Positions 42,648 to 51,159 of a stretch of 64,000 nt of DNA are shown here, piece after piece. A program made the position numbers and the translations under genes. A model generated the notes under the pieces. That model made no database searches. It saw nothing but the letters and a program-made list of their open reading frames with translations, and was not told the origin of the DNA. Source of the stretch: Deltaproteobacteria bacterium HGW-Deltaproteobacteria-6 (lineage in GTDB: Bacteria > Desulfobacterota > Syntrophia > Syntrophales > Smithellaceae); contig PHAT01000007.1 in NCBI GenBank assembly GCA_002840435.1, forward strand, positions 1 through 64,000, given 5' to 3'. Position 1 is the first letter of the stretch; each line of letters begins with the position of its first letter.

Positions 42648-43619
42648 ATGCAGAGAAACTGGTCGAGTTTGATTCGTCCCAAACGTGTAGATGTTGATGA
42701 AGCAACGCATACACGGTTTTATGGAGAATTTACAATTCAGCCTTTGGAAAGAGGATTTGGCGTAACGCTGGGCAACGCGTTAAGACGGGTATTGCTTTCT
42801 TCCATTCAGGGAGCGGCAATTTGTTCTATAAAAGTTGATGGTGTTTTACACGAGTTTTCTACGATTCCCGGAATCAAAGAAGACGTAACAGATGTAATTT
42901 TGAATCTGAAAGGCGTCCGCTTTAAACTGGGAGTGGCGGATACAAAAGTCGTAAGATTTAATGTAACCAGCGCCGGTGTTATTACGGCAGGCGACATCAT
43001 CACGGATGGAACGATTGATGTTTTAAACCCCGATCATTATATTGCAACGCTGTCCGGTGGCGGTGCCTTTAACGCGGAAATGGTTGTGAAGATGGGCAAG
43101 GGTTATGCGGCGGCCAAGAAGGAATTAGAACCTGATCAGCCCGAAGGAACCATTAATATAGACGCGATTTATTCGCCGATTAAAAAAGTAAATTATGTGG
43201 TACAGAACGCCCGTGTCGGCCAGATCACGGATTATGACAAACTGGTGCTGGAAGTCTGGACGGACGGAAGTTTGAATCCGGGCGATGCCATCGCTTATGC
43301 AGCTAAAATATTGAAACAGCAACTCGATGTCTTCATTAATTTTGAAGAAGTCGAAGAAGAAGTTTTGCCGGAAAAGGAAGACGAAAAAGGAAACGTCAAT
43401 GAAATTCTGACGAGGTCTGTTGAGGATCTGGAACTTTCCGTGCGTTCCGCCAATTGTCTGAAAAATGCGGGAATTAACACGATAGGAGAGCTGGTTCAGA
43501 AGACGGAGGCGGAAATGCTTAAAACAAAGAATTTCGGCCGCAAGTCGCTTTCCGAAATAAAAGATATTCTCAACGAATATGGTCTTGTTTTTGGAATGAA
43601 ACTGGAGATCAATTCGTAA
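42648..43619 (+). CDS. rpoA: DNA-directed RNA polymerase subunit alpha
   Basis: 323 aa from ATG 42648, behind GAGGGTGGGG. The N-terminal assembly domain has [21 protein letters not shown]. An acidic linker ([14 protein letters not shown]) leads to the C-terminal domain with [20 protein letters not shown], the promoter UP-element and activator contact. Full length. Confidence 0.97.
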   Translation: MQRNWSSLIRPKRVDVDEATHTRFYGEFTIQPLERGFGVTLGNALRRVLLSSIQGAAICSIKVDGVLHEFSTIPGIKEDVTDVILNLKGVRFKLGVADTKVVRFNVTSAGVITAGDIITDGTIDVLNPDHYIATLSGGGAFNAEMVVKMGKGYAAAKKELEPDQPEGTINIDAIYSPIKKVNYVVQNARVGQITDYDKLVLEVWTDGSLNPGDAIAYAAKILKQQLDVFINFEEVEEEVLPEKEDEKGNVNEILTRSVEDLELSVRSANCLKNAGINTIGELVQKTEAEMLKTKNFGRKSLSEIKDILNEYGLVFGMKLEINS

Positions 43620-43708
43620 AAGACGGCGACATGAATCAAGTAACATCGCTTGAAAGCAATATTTGATCAATCATCGGGATTTGACAGTCAGGAAAGGAAA
43701 ATTTAGCA

Positions 43709-44122
43709 ATGTATCATGGTAAGGCGGGAAGAAAACTGGGACGATCGTCCAGCCATCGGGAAGCCATGTTTCGCAATATGGTGACATCGATTATAAAACA
43801 TGAAAGTATTCGGACGACGGATACAATGGCCAAGGAAGTGCGTAAATTGGCGGATAGAATGATTACGCTGGGTAAAAAAGGTGATCTTCATTCGAGGCGT
43901 CAGGCATTATCGATTGTACGCGATAAAGACATGGTCGGTAAGCTTTTCGGCGAACTGACCGAACGATTCCGCAATCGAGCCGGCGGTTATACGCGCATTG
44001 TAAAAGTTGGATACCGCTTCGGTGACAATGCTCCTGTTTCCATCCTGGAATATATTCCGGATGAGAAAAAGAAAGAAAAAGCAAAGCCGAAGTCTAAGGC
44101 AAAAGCCAAAAAAGAAGAATAG
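43709..44122 (+). CDS. rplQ: Ribosomal protein bL17
   Basis: 137 aa. [20 protein letters not shown] in outline and [21 protein letters not shown] are conserved. It ends in a lysine-rich tail from about residue 117 ([18 protein letters not shown]), longer than in E. coli. Last gene of the ribosomal block. Confidence 0.96.
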   Translation: MYHGKAGRKLGRSSSHREAMFRNMVTSIIKHESIRTTDTMAKEVRKLADRMITLGKKGDLHSRRQALSIVRDKDMVGKLFGELTERFRNRAGGYTRIVKVGYRFGDNAPVSILEYIPDEKKKEKAKPKSKAKAKKEE

Positions 44123-44143
44123 TAAAAATTCGTGAACAATCAG

Positions 44144-44172
44144 AAGGCAGGGTGCAAACCCTGCCTTTTTTT
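44144..44172 (+). terminator. Strong intrinsic terminator after rplQ
   Basis: A perfect 10-bp stem AAGGCAGGGT/ACCCTGCCTT (44144-44153, 44158-44167) with loop GCAA, then T-run to 44172. It ends the ribosomal block. Confidence 0.9.
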
Positions 44173-44233
44173 GTGGTTCGGGTTAATTAAACATCATGAT
44201 TTCAAATCTTGCCTCAGTTCAAAAAAAGAAATT

Positions 44234-44263
44234 TTGAAACAATGCACTTATGCAGCTTATCAT
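44234..44263 (+). promoter_or_regulatory. Promoter upstream of the porin gene
   Basis: TTGAAA (44234-44239), 18 bases, TATCAT (44258-44263). Leaves a leader of about 145 bases. The rest of the 291-base gap (44123-44413) shows only the rplQ terminator. Confidence 0.5.
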
Positions 44264-44413
44264 CTTTTTCAACTTATCACCGTACTGACATCATCCTGTA
44301 ATAAACAACCTCTATAGTTCTGAACATTAATAAATGAGGCGCCTTTTTCTAGGAATGCCCGTTTTGTGAGGAAGGCGGAAAATTTAAATTTGATGTTTAT
44401 TGAGGAGGAAAAG

Positions 44414-45718
44414 ATGAAGAAGTTTTGGTTAGTTTTGCTGTCGCTGGGATTGATCGCAGCCTTCGGCACGCAAGCAATGGCCGTTGATTTGAAATTTAGC
44501 GGTGAGTACTATGCGGCAGGCATGTATATGAACCGCGTTAATTTACAGAAGGATGCGGGGCCTTCGACCGCTTTCTATTACCAGAGATTAAGAGTCAGAA
44601 CGGATTTTGTCGTGTCACCGGGATTGACCTTCATTACGCGTTTTGACGCCATGGAGCGGGCATGGGGGGCAGCCAGAAGCGCAGCCGGCACGGCATTGGA
44701 CGCCGACTCTGCAGGAAGTGTCGCGGAAAATGAAAACCTTGCTTTGGACTGGGCCTACATCAATTATAAAGCGGCTATCGGTGCTTTCGATGTCGGTTAC
44801 ATGAATGACGGCACCACGGGAACGATTTTCGGCAACAGTTACGCTCCTTACGGACGGATGAAGTATTCATACAGCGTTGGTCCCGCTACACTCAATCTGG
44901 CCTATACCAAAGTCAAAGAGCAGAGCAGCTCAGCTAAATTGGCCAGAACCACCTCTGATCTCGACAACGATAAATACGGCATCGAAGGCGTTTATACCTG
45001 GAAAAACGGCAAGGCGGGCTTGAATGTCAATTATTACAATTACGCCGAAACCCGCACCGCAGCAGATCCTTACAAGAGAACCTATTATGTGTTTACCCCT
45101 TATGTGATCGCAAAAATCGGTCCGGTGGCTCTGCAGGCGGAATACAACTACCTCACGGGCGATCAGAAGTATGAAGCACCTTCAGCCCTTGCCGATAAAG
45201 ACCTTAGAAGCATGTCCGGTTGGGTTGACGCAACGGCTGATTTAGGCATGTTTTATGTGGGCGGCAGTGTCGCTTATGCGAAGGGCGACAGTGATCCTAA
45301 CGATAATAAAATTGAAGACGGCCTCAATGGCGGCCGTGACTGGCAGCCCTGCCTGATTATGTGGAATTATGAACGGACCTACTGGGCGGGCGCTCTGGCT
45401 GGTTATAACGGCGCGGCCCAGGATACCAATATGACCAACGCCTGGTTATACCAGGTGCGAGGCGGTGTCCGGCCTGTTGCTAAACTGGACATCAAGGCGT
45501 CCGTGTCGTATGCCGTCGCCGACCGGAAAAGAGCATTTACGGATGACAAGTACGGTTATGAAATGGATTTGACGGCAACTTACAAAATCACCAATAATCT
45601 CTCTTACATGCTGGGTGGAGGTTACCTGAAGGCTGGTGATTACTATAAAGGAATTAATGCCGCCAATAATGTCGATAATAATTATCTGCTCATTAACAAG
45701 CTGACGCTGACGTTCTGA
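44414..45718 (+). CDS. Outer-membrane beta-barrel porin
   Basis: A 434-aa protein with signal peptide (1-23, KKFWLVLLSLGLIAAFGTQAMA in outline) and a mature chain rich in alternating aromatic/polar strands: YYQRLRVRTDFVVSPGLTFITRFDAME, LALDWAYINYKAAIGAFDVGYM. It ends in a terminal phenylalanine (LINKLTLTF), the Bam recognition signal. ATG 44414 follows GAGGAGGAA; the frame is open 48 bases upstream. The strand pattern suggests about 16 strands, but that is an estimate. Substrate unknown; it has its own promoter and stands alone between the ribosomal and phosphate regions. The pho genes 0.7 kb downstream raise the possibility of an anion porin, but no Pho box is seen before it. Confidence 0.82.
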   Translation: MKKFWLVLLSLGLIAAFGTQAMAVDLKFSGEYYAAGMYMNRVNLQKDAGPSTAFYYQRLRVRTDFVVSPGLTFITRFDAMERAWGAARSAAGTALDADSAGSVAENENLALDWAYINYKAAIGAFDVGYMNDGTTGTIFGNSYAPYGRMKYSYSVGPATLNLAYTKVKEQSSSAKLARTTSDLDNDKYGIEGVYTWKNGKAGLNVNYYNYAETRTAADPYKRTYYVFTPYVIAKIGPVALQAEYNYLTGDQKYEAPSALADKDLRSMSGWVDATADLGMFYVGGSVAYAKGDSDPNDNKIEDGLNGGRDWQPCLIMWNYERTYWAGALAGYNGAAQDTNMTNAWLYQVRGGVRPVAKLDIKASVSYAVADRKRAFTDDKYGYEMDLTATYKITNNLSYMLGGGYLKAGDYYKGINAANNVDNNYLLINKLTLTF

Positions 45719-46074
45719 AACAGGCTGATTAAACAGCCTTCCCGGCATGTCAACGATGATGAGCAGAGGTGCGAAGCGGAGGAAAAAAGGCCGGACGGGA
45801 AAAAGATACTCGACCGGCCTGTCCGTATAAGGCGACGTCAGGGAGTTAAGCCAAACCGGAAATAGCCTCTTGATGTTTGTAATAAGAATAAGGCTGCAGC
45901 AGGTATTTATCCCGTAAATTAATACAATTTCAGCAAGGAGACACGCAGAAGAAGCTGCATCCCTAAATCAATTGACATACCCTGCCAAATTTTTTATACT
46001 CGTAACCGAAAAAAAGTGCTGGGTCATTGGTGATCCAATGATTCAACAGCAGAAGAAAAAATGGAGGTATCGTT
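45719..46074. other. 356-bp intergenic region with weak terminator and a strong promoter
   Basis: A hairpin AGGCCGG/CCGGCCT (45788-45794, 45814-45820) without T-tract may end the porin transcript. A promoter at 45972-46000 serves the next gene, whose leader holds a perfect 7-bp hairpin TCATTGG/CCAATGA (46024-46041). Confidence 0.55.
45972..46000 (+). promoter_or_regulatory. Strong promoter of the EF-like gene
   Basis: TTGACA (45972-45977), 17 bases, TATACT (45995-46000): near-consensus at ideal spacing, 74 bases before the start codon. Suggests high constitutive expression. Confidence 0.7.
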
Positions 46075-46335
46075 ATGGCAGAAAAGAAAATTGGCGAAGT
46101 TGTCAAATTTTTTGCAAAACCTTCAGTCGCCGCTGTACACATGACGGAAGGTGAATTACAGGTCGGTGACAGCATTAAATTCTCCGGGCATACGACGGAA
46201 TTTACCGATGTGATCGAGTCCATGGAAGTGGATAATCAATCGGTGCAAAAAGCCGTTGCCGGCGATTCCATCGGCTTAAAGGTTTCGGACCGTGTTCGAC
46301 CCGGTGATGAAGTATTTAAGGTTATTCCCGATTAG
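46075..46335 (+). CDS. Stand-alone EF-Tu domain-2-like protein (translation elongation factor-like)
   Basis: An 86-aa protein that is essentially one beta-barrel like domain 2 of translational GTPases: KIGEVVKFF, GELQVGDSIKFSGHTTEF, VESMEVDN-type VIESMEVDNQSVQKAVAGDSIGLKV and VRPGDEVFKV. There is no GTPase domain. Similar small proteins are annotated elsewhere as translation elongation factor-like proteins of unknown function. ATG 46075 follows TGGAGG. It has its own strong promoter and is followed by a GGCGGCA/TGCCGCC hairpin (46361-46382). Confidence 0.8.
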   Translation: MAEKKIGEVVKFFAKPSVAAVHMTEGELQVGDSIKFSGHTTEFTDVIESMEVDNQSVQKAVAGDSIGLKVSDRVRPGDEVFKVIPD

Positions 46336-46360
46336 TTTTCTGGTGAAATTTATTTCAGAC

Positions 46361-46382
46361 GGCGGCAGATCATGGTGCCGCC
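46361..46382 (+). terminator. Hairpin between the EF-like gene and phoB
   Basis: A perfect 7-bp GC-rich stem GGCGGCA (46361-46367)/TGCCGCC (46376-46382) with an 8-base loop. No T-tract, so it may be an mRNA 3' end or partial terminator before phoB. Confidence 0.35.
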
Positions 46383-46423
46383 ACGATGGTCCCTGCTAGA
46401 TTACCATAAAGTGAATTGCAAGT

Positions 46424-47122
46424 ATGGCTAAAATACTAATTGTGGATGATGAGCAGGATATCGCTGATCTGATATCCTATAACCTGGAAAAGGAAGGATA
46501 TACCGCGATCAAAGCCTACGACGGTGGCGACGTTCTTAAAACCGTTAAAACTCAAAAACCCGATCTGATCATTCTGGACTTGATGCTTCCCCGTATGAAC
46601 GGTCTGGACATCTGTCGGGCCATTCGCGCCAATCCGGAAACTGCGCAGCTGCCCATTATCATGCTTACGGCAAAGTCCGATGAGGTCGATAAGATCATCG
46701 GCCTGGAAATCGGCGCGGATGATTACATGACCAAGCCCTTTAGTGTGAAAGAGCTCATTGCGAGAGTAAGAACAATTCTGAGGCGCATCCAGGAAGGGAA
46801 GAAACCGGCCATCAGGGAGACCTTTGAATTTGACGGGCTGGCCATTAATTATGTATCCTGCGCAGTGTCTGTGGGCGGCAGACCGGTCATGTTAAGCCCC
46901 ACGGAACTTAAACTTCTTTTTTTCCTGTCGCGCAACCCCGGACGGGTATATTCGAGGGATCAAATTCTGGATCATGTCTGGGGAGATGACACGTTTATCA
47001 CTGACCGCGCCGTCGATGTGCATATCCGTAGATTGCGCAGTCAGATTGAGAAAGATATGGACCATCCCCGTTATATTATGACCATTCGCGGATTTGGTTA
47101 TAAATTTACCGATCTGCAGTAA
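46424..47122 (+). CDS. phoB: Phosphate regulon response regulator PhoB
   Basis: A 232-aa OmpR/PhoB-type regulator. The receiver domain has acidic pocket D8/D9, predicted phosphorylation site D52 (LDLMLP), T/S in MLTAKS and the KPF lysine. The C-terminal winged helix has SPTELKLLFFLSRNPGRVYSRDQILDHVWG and RAVDVHIRRLRSQIE. Its place beside pit, pst, phoU and phoR supports PhoB over another OmpR-type regulator. The cognate kinase PhoR is 6.4 kb downstream at the other end of the cluster. Confidence 0.92.
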   Translation: MAKILIVDDEQDIADLISYNLEKEGYTAIKAYDGGDVLKTVKTQKPDLIILDLMLPRMNGLDICRAIRANPETAQLPIIMLTAKSDEVDKIIGLEIGADDYMTKPFSVKELIARVRTILRRIQEGKKPAIRETFEFDGLAINYVSCAVSVGGRPVMLSPTELKLLFFLSRNPGRVYSRDQILDHVWGDDTFITDRAVDVHIRRLRSQIEKDMDHPRYIMTIRGFGYKFTDLQ

Positions 47123-47163
47123 ATTGTCCGTTACAGGCAGAAGCGCCTATCCGTTTCCTTATG

Positions 47164-47203
47164 TTGTATCTGTATCTTCACTTGAATGTCATCAAACTGT
47201 AAC
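47164..47203 (+). promoter_or_regulatory. Pho-box array before the sensor-like gene
   Basis: Four 7-base repeats at exact 11-base steps: TTGTATC (47164), TCTTCAC (47175), ATGTCAT (47186) and CTGTAAC (47197). The last two match the Pho-box consensus CTGTCAT well and the first two weakly. Predicts PhoB control of the sensor-like gene and pit. Confidence 0.6.
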
Positions 47204-47350
47204 ATTTTCCCTGTAACTGAGAATTAAAAAAACGGGTGAGAATTTCGTCATTCTGAAATAACGGTTTTCAAGGGATGTGTTTGATTGGTATTGAACCCGG
47301 TCATACGCATTGTGATATGAGAAATTTATTCATATGATAAGGTGATTATT

Positions 47351-48091
47351 ATGAAAGAGCCGCATAGCACATTTCAGGACATATCCGTGAGAAGGCGAGT
47401 CATTATCTCTTTGAGTATACTCGTGGTGTTGATTATTGTTATCGGATTATATGGGCTTGTCGCTATTATAGAATCAAACCAGCGTCTTCATAAAAGCGTC
47501 CTTGAGGGGCAAGCTATGGCCAATGCCATTGATACGGCGCGTCTTTCTCAGGTTCATTTCAAAAAGCAGGTTCAGGAGTGGAAGAATATTCTCCTGCGCG
47601 GGAACGATAAGAATCTATTTGATAACCATTTAAAAGCCTTTAACGAGGAAGATCGAAAAGTAAACGAATGCCTTGCATCACTGTCCCAAATGACATCGGG
47701 CGCACAGATGTCCGTCCCTCAGATTGCCGCTGCAATAAAAGTTCATGAAGCATTGGGTCATCAGTATCGGGGAGCCCTTAAGAAATACAAACAGCCTGAT
47801 CTCAAACGTGCCGTGCTGGTCGATAAAAGCGTGCGGGGTATAGATCGGGCACTGACAGATGAGATAGACGCCATGGTGGAGGTTATTAAAAATCTGGCTG
47901 AAAAAAGGCTGAAGGAAACGGAATTGATGGCAAAAACACAAATGGAAGCCTATAAGGTCTTATCCTTCTTTATCCTATTTCTTATGATTGCCGGGGTGTT
48001 TTTCAGCATCTATAATGTCAGATCCATTATCAAGGATCTGCCCCCGCAAGAAAATAAAAGCATCAATAAGACCGATGCACTGGAAAGATAA
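47351..48091 (+). CDS. Chemoreceptor-like two-helix membrane protein without signalling domain
   Basis: 246 aa. A transmembrane helix at about 16-40 is followed by a periplasmic four-helix-bundle-like region (42-200) containing RLSQVHFKKQVQEWKNILLRG, a stretch typical of the ligand domains of many methyl-accepting chemotaxis proteins. A second helix (about 205-225) leads to a cytoplasmic tail of only some 20 residues. There is no HAMP, methyl-accepting, kinase or cyclase domain and no frameshift is visible, so it looks like a natural stub. ATG 47351 is spaced properly from AAGGTG; an in-frame GTG at 47342 is less likely. It lies between phoB and pit behind a Pho-box array, suggesting a phosphate-related sensing or accessory role. 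Confidence 0.7.
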   Translation: MKEPHSTFQDISVRRRVIISLSILVVLIIVIGLYGLVAIIESNQRLHKSVLEGQAMANAIDTARLSQVHFKKQVQEWKNILLRGNDKNLFDNHLKAFNEEDRKVNECLASLSQMTSGAQMSVPQIAAAIKVHEALGHQYRGALKKYKQPDLKRAVLVDKSVRGIDRALTDEIDAMVEVIKNLAEKRLKETELMAKTQMEAYKVLSFFILFLMIAGVFFSIYNVRSIIKDLPPQENKSINKTDALER

Positions 48092-48165
48092 TCCTGTGTG
48101 GATTGAAGCAGTAATTAATGGTTGTGAAGATATATCCAATATTACAGAAAGGATGATCCTGAAAC

Positions 48166-49167
48166 ATGCTTGAGTCTATGGCATTTGTTTTTGTTCTGGT
48201 GGCCATTGCGCTGGTTTTTGATTTTCTCAACGGATTTCATGACTCCGCCAATTCCATATCCACCGTTGTTTCCACGCGCGTTCTTTCACCCAAGCACGCT
48301 GTCATGTGGGCGGCCTTTTTTAATTTTGCCGCCGTGTTTTTTGTCGGTACCGAAGTCGCTCATACGGTTGGCAAGGGCATCATTCATCTGGACATTGTCG
48401 ATAATCTGGTTATTTTGTCTGCTTTAGGCGGCGCGATCATCTGGAATATAGCAACCTGGTATTATGGCTTACCCAGCAGTTCCTCACATGCGCTGATCGG
48501 TGGTCTGATCGGGGCAGCCGTCTCCAAAGCCGGCACCGGCACACTGGTCTGGTCCGGCATTACCAAAACAACAATATTTATTATTGTTTCCCCTGCTATC
48601 GGTATGGCGCTGGGGTTTGCATTTATGATTCTGGCCATGAACCTGAGCCGGAATTCCAATATAGCCAAATCGGATAAAGTTTATCGGAAACTCCAACTAT
48701 TATCCGCGGCGGTTTATTCATTAGCGCACGGTATGAACGATGCGCAAAAAACAATGGGGATTATTGCCATGGCGCTTTTCAGCAAAGGATTGCTGGGCAA
48801 TACCTTTCATATCCCTGTTTGGGTCATTATCACCTGCTATACGATGATTTCTTTGGGCACCATGTTCGGCGGGTGGCGCATCGTAAAAACGATGGGAACC
48901 AAGATCACCAAACTCCAGCCCATCGGCGGTTTTAGCGCCGAAACGGCTGCGGCCTGTTCAATCATCGGCGCGACTGTGGCAGGAATTCCCGTCAGCACGA
49001 CGCACACGATTACCGGCGCCATCGTTGGCGTAGGCTCCACCAGAAGACTTTCCGCCGTGCGCTGGGGTGTTGCAGGAAACATTATCTGGGCCTGGATTTT
49101 AACCATACCCATTTCCGCCATAATTTCCGCCTGCATTTATCTTGCCGTAAATTACTTTGCCCGTTAA
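48166..49167 (+). CDS. pit: Low-affinity inorganic phosphate transporter, PiT family
   Basis: A 333-aa membrane protein with about ten helices. The duplicated PiT signature is visible: FDFLNGFHDSANSISTVVSTR at the N-terminus and AHGMNDAQKTMGIIAMAL in the second half, plus GLPSSSSHAL and PVSTTHTITGA. It moves metal phosphate with protons or sodium. It sits 74 bases after the sensor-like gene and probably shares its transcript. PiT beside PstSCAB gives low- and high-affinity phosphate uptake in one locus. Confidence 0.92.
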   Translation: MLESMAFVFVLVAIALVFDFLNGFHDSANSISTVVSTRVLSPKHAVMWAAFFNFAAVFFVGTEVAHTVGKGIIHLDIVDNLVILSALGGAIIWNIATWYYGLPSSSSHALIGGLIGAAVSKAGTGTLVWSGITKTTIFIIVSPAIGMALGFAFMILAMNLSRNSNIAKSDKVYRKLQLLSAAVYSLAHGMNDAQKTMGIIAMALFSKGLLGNTFHIPVWVIITCYTMISLGTMFGGWRIVKTMGTKITKLQPIGGFSAETAAACSIIGATVAGIPVSTTHTITGAIVGVGSTRRLSAVRWGVAGNIIWAWILTIPISAIISACIYLAVNYFAR

Positions 49168-49194
49168 GCGATTATGGTTAATGGTTATTTGACG

Positions 49195-49234
49195 CTGTTA
49201 TTTGAAATTCATCGATTTGTCATGATGCTGTAAC
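49195..49234 (+). promoter_or_regulatory. Tandem Pho boxes upstream of pstS
   Basis: Four repeats at exact 11-base steps: CTGTTAT (49195), AATTCAT (49206), TTGTCAT (49217) and CTGTAAC (49228), separated by 4-base spacers. This is the classic PhoB direct-repeat pattern. It ends 45 bases before pstS and predicts induction under phosphate limitation. Confidence 0.75.
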
Positions 49235-49278
49235 ATTTTATCAGTATATTGCTCCAAAATAAAATTGAGGAGGATGAA

Positions 49279-50124
49279 ATGTTCAATATTGTCAGGAAAG
49301 CGGCCTTAGGGCTTCTAATGTTATGTTTCACGGCGGGGGCGTCCCTGGCTGCTGAATCCATTGTGATCAAAGGATCAACTACGGTCTTGCCGGTGGCGCA
49401 GGGCACTCTGGAAGCTTATATGAAGGCGAACCCCGGAGTACAGATTTCTCTTTCCGGCGGAGGGTCCGGCGAAGGCATCAAGGCATTGATCGACAAGACA
49501 ACGGACATCGCCACATCATCCCGTGAAATCAAGACGAAAGAAATTGAGCTGTCCAAAGCCAAAGGGATCAATCCGGTTGCGCATGTAGTGGCTTACGATG
49601 CGATTATTCCAGTCGTTCATCCGAAAAACAAAGTCACGAATTTATCCATCGACCAGTTGAGCCAGATCTATCAGGGGAAAATTACCAACTGGAAAGAAGT
49701 GGGCGGTGACGATTTGAAGATCGTGGTGATTTCCCGTGATTCTTCTTCCGGCACCTTTGAATCCTGGGACCATTTTATCATGAAAAAAGCAAAGGTGACG
49801 CCGAGAGCTCAGATGCTGGCGTCCAACGGCGCTCTGGTGACGGCGGTGGCGAAAAACAGGTATGCGATTGCCTATGTGGGTATTGGTTATATCAATAAAA
49901 GCTTAAAGCCACTGCAAGTTAACGGTATCAAAGCAACCATTGCGGCTGCCATGTCCAAAGAATATCCTTTGTCTCGAGAGCTTTACATGTATACCAACGG
50001 GGAGCCCCGGGGGCAGATGGCGAAATATATTTCTTTTGTCAAATCGGCAGAAGGCCAGAAAATAGTGGTTAAAGAAGGCTTTGTTCCACTGATGGATGTG
50101 AAAAAAGCCGTTAAAAAGAAATAA
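49279..50124 (+). CDS. pstS: Phosphate ABC transporter substrate-binding protein PstS
   Basis: 281 aa from ATG 49279, behind GAGGAGG. Signal peptide 1-24. The phosphate-binding segments are STTVLPVAQG, SGGGSGEGIKALI, TSSREIK and SRDSSSGTFESW. An in-frame TTG at 49249 is rejected because it would precede the signal peptide and overlap the ribosome site. Confidence 0.94.
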   Translation: MFNIVRKAALGLLMLCFTAGASLAAESIVIKGSTTVLPVAQGTLEAYMKANPGVQISLSGGGSGEGIKALIDKTTDIATSSREIKTKEIELSKAKGINPVAHVVAYDAIIPVVHPKNKVTNLSIDQLSQIYQGKITNWKEVGGDDLKIVVISRDSSSGTFESWDHFIMKKAKVTPRAQMLASNGALVTAVAKNRYAIAYVGIGYINKSLKPLQVNGIKATIAAAMSKEYPLSRELYMYTNGEPRGQMAKYISFVKSAEGQKIVVKEGFVPLMDVKKAVKKK

Positions 50125-50133
50125 TGTATTCAT

Positions 50134-50180
50134 ACAGATTGGCTGTGACGTGATAGAACGATTGCTCATGGCGAATCTGT
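50134..50180 (+). promoter_or_regulatory. Hairpin between pstS and pstC
   Basis: ACAGATT (50134-50140) pairs perfectly with AATCTGT (50174-50180) across a long loop, followed by three T. Such a hairpin could protect the pstS message end and give more PstS than permease. Weak by itself. Confidence 0.3.
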
Positions 50181-50261
50181 TTTGATCATCACTAAAATGA
50201 ATAGAGTAATCTGCGGCAGCCGGGATGCGGGGTGCCGGCCGCAACATGGAAAGACTGGTGC

Positions 50262-51149
50262 ATGACTCGTCAAACAAAAGAAATTATCATTAAATACGTT
50301 TTTCTGCTTTTTGCCCTGGTTTCGGTGATTGTTCTGGGGCTGATTGTCTTTTCTCTATTCCGGGAAGGTCTGCCGATTTTCGGTAAGGTATCCGTTAAAG
50401 ATTTTCTTTTCGGGATGGAATGGTATCCCACGTACGATCCGCCATCCTTCGGTATCTTGCCGCTGATTGTCGGTTCGTTGATCGTTACCCTTATTGCCAC
50501 GGCTATTGCCGTGCCGTTGGGGGTGCTGGCGGCTATCTACATTTCGGAAATCGCGCCTCAGGCGGTCAGAGAAATTCTCAAATCCGTCATTGAATTGCTG
50601 GCTGGATTGCCCTCTGTTGTGCTCGGGTTTTTCGGCATGGTGATTGTCGCGCCCTGGCTGCAGGAAACATTTGATCTGCCTACCGGCCTCAATATCATCA
50701 ATGCGTCGATGATTCTGGCTCTTATGGCGATTCCCACCATCTCCAGTATTTCAGAGGATGCTCTTTATGCCGTACCCCGCGAATTCAAGGAAGCCTCCTA
50801 CGCGCTGGGGGCTACAAAATTTGAAACGATTGTTCAGGTGATCGTCCCGGCGGCGTTGTCCGGCATTTCCACGGCGGTCATGCTGGGGATGGCGAGAGCT
50901 ATCGGTGAGACCATGGTTGTTTTGATGGTGGCCGGGGGCGCAGCCGCTATTCCGGAGAGTCTGTTTGATTCGGTTCGCCCGATGCCCGCGAGTATTGCAG
51001 CCGAAATGGGCGAGACACCCTTCCGCAGTCCGCATTATCAGGCACTTTTTGCCATCGGCATTGTCTTGTTTTGTCTGACGCTGGCTTTTAATTTAATTGC
51101 CGATTACGTGTCTCACAAATTCCGTCAGACGGGTTCCGCAACGCTTTAA
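50262..51149 (+). CDS. pstC: Phosphate ABC transporter permease PstC
   Basis: A 295-aa inner-membrane permease with about six helices. The EAA-type coupling loop is REFKEASYALGATKFETIVQVIVPAALSGI in outline. GLPIFGKVSVKDFLFG and the AIGETMVVLMVAGG stretch are PstC-like. ATG 50262 is preferred over an in-frame GTG at 50232. Confidence 0.92.
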   Translation: MTRQTKEIIIKYVFLLFALVSVIVLGLIVFSLFREGLPIFGKVSVKDFLFGMEWYPTYDPPSFGILPLIVGSLIVTLIATAIAVPLGVLAAIYISEIAPQAVREILKSVIELLAGLPSVVLGFFGMVIVAPWLQETFDLPTGLNIINASMILALMAIPTISSISEDALYAVPREFKEASYALGATKFETIVQVIVPAALSGISTAVMLGMARAIGETMVVLMVAGGAAAIPESLFDSVRPMPASIAAEMGETPFRSPHYQALFAIGIVLFCLTLAFNLIADYVSHKFRQTGSATL

Positions 51150-51159
51150 GGGAAAGCAG

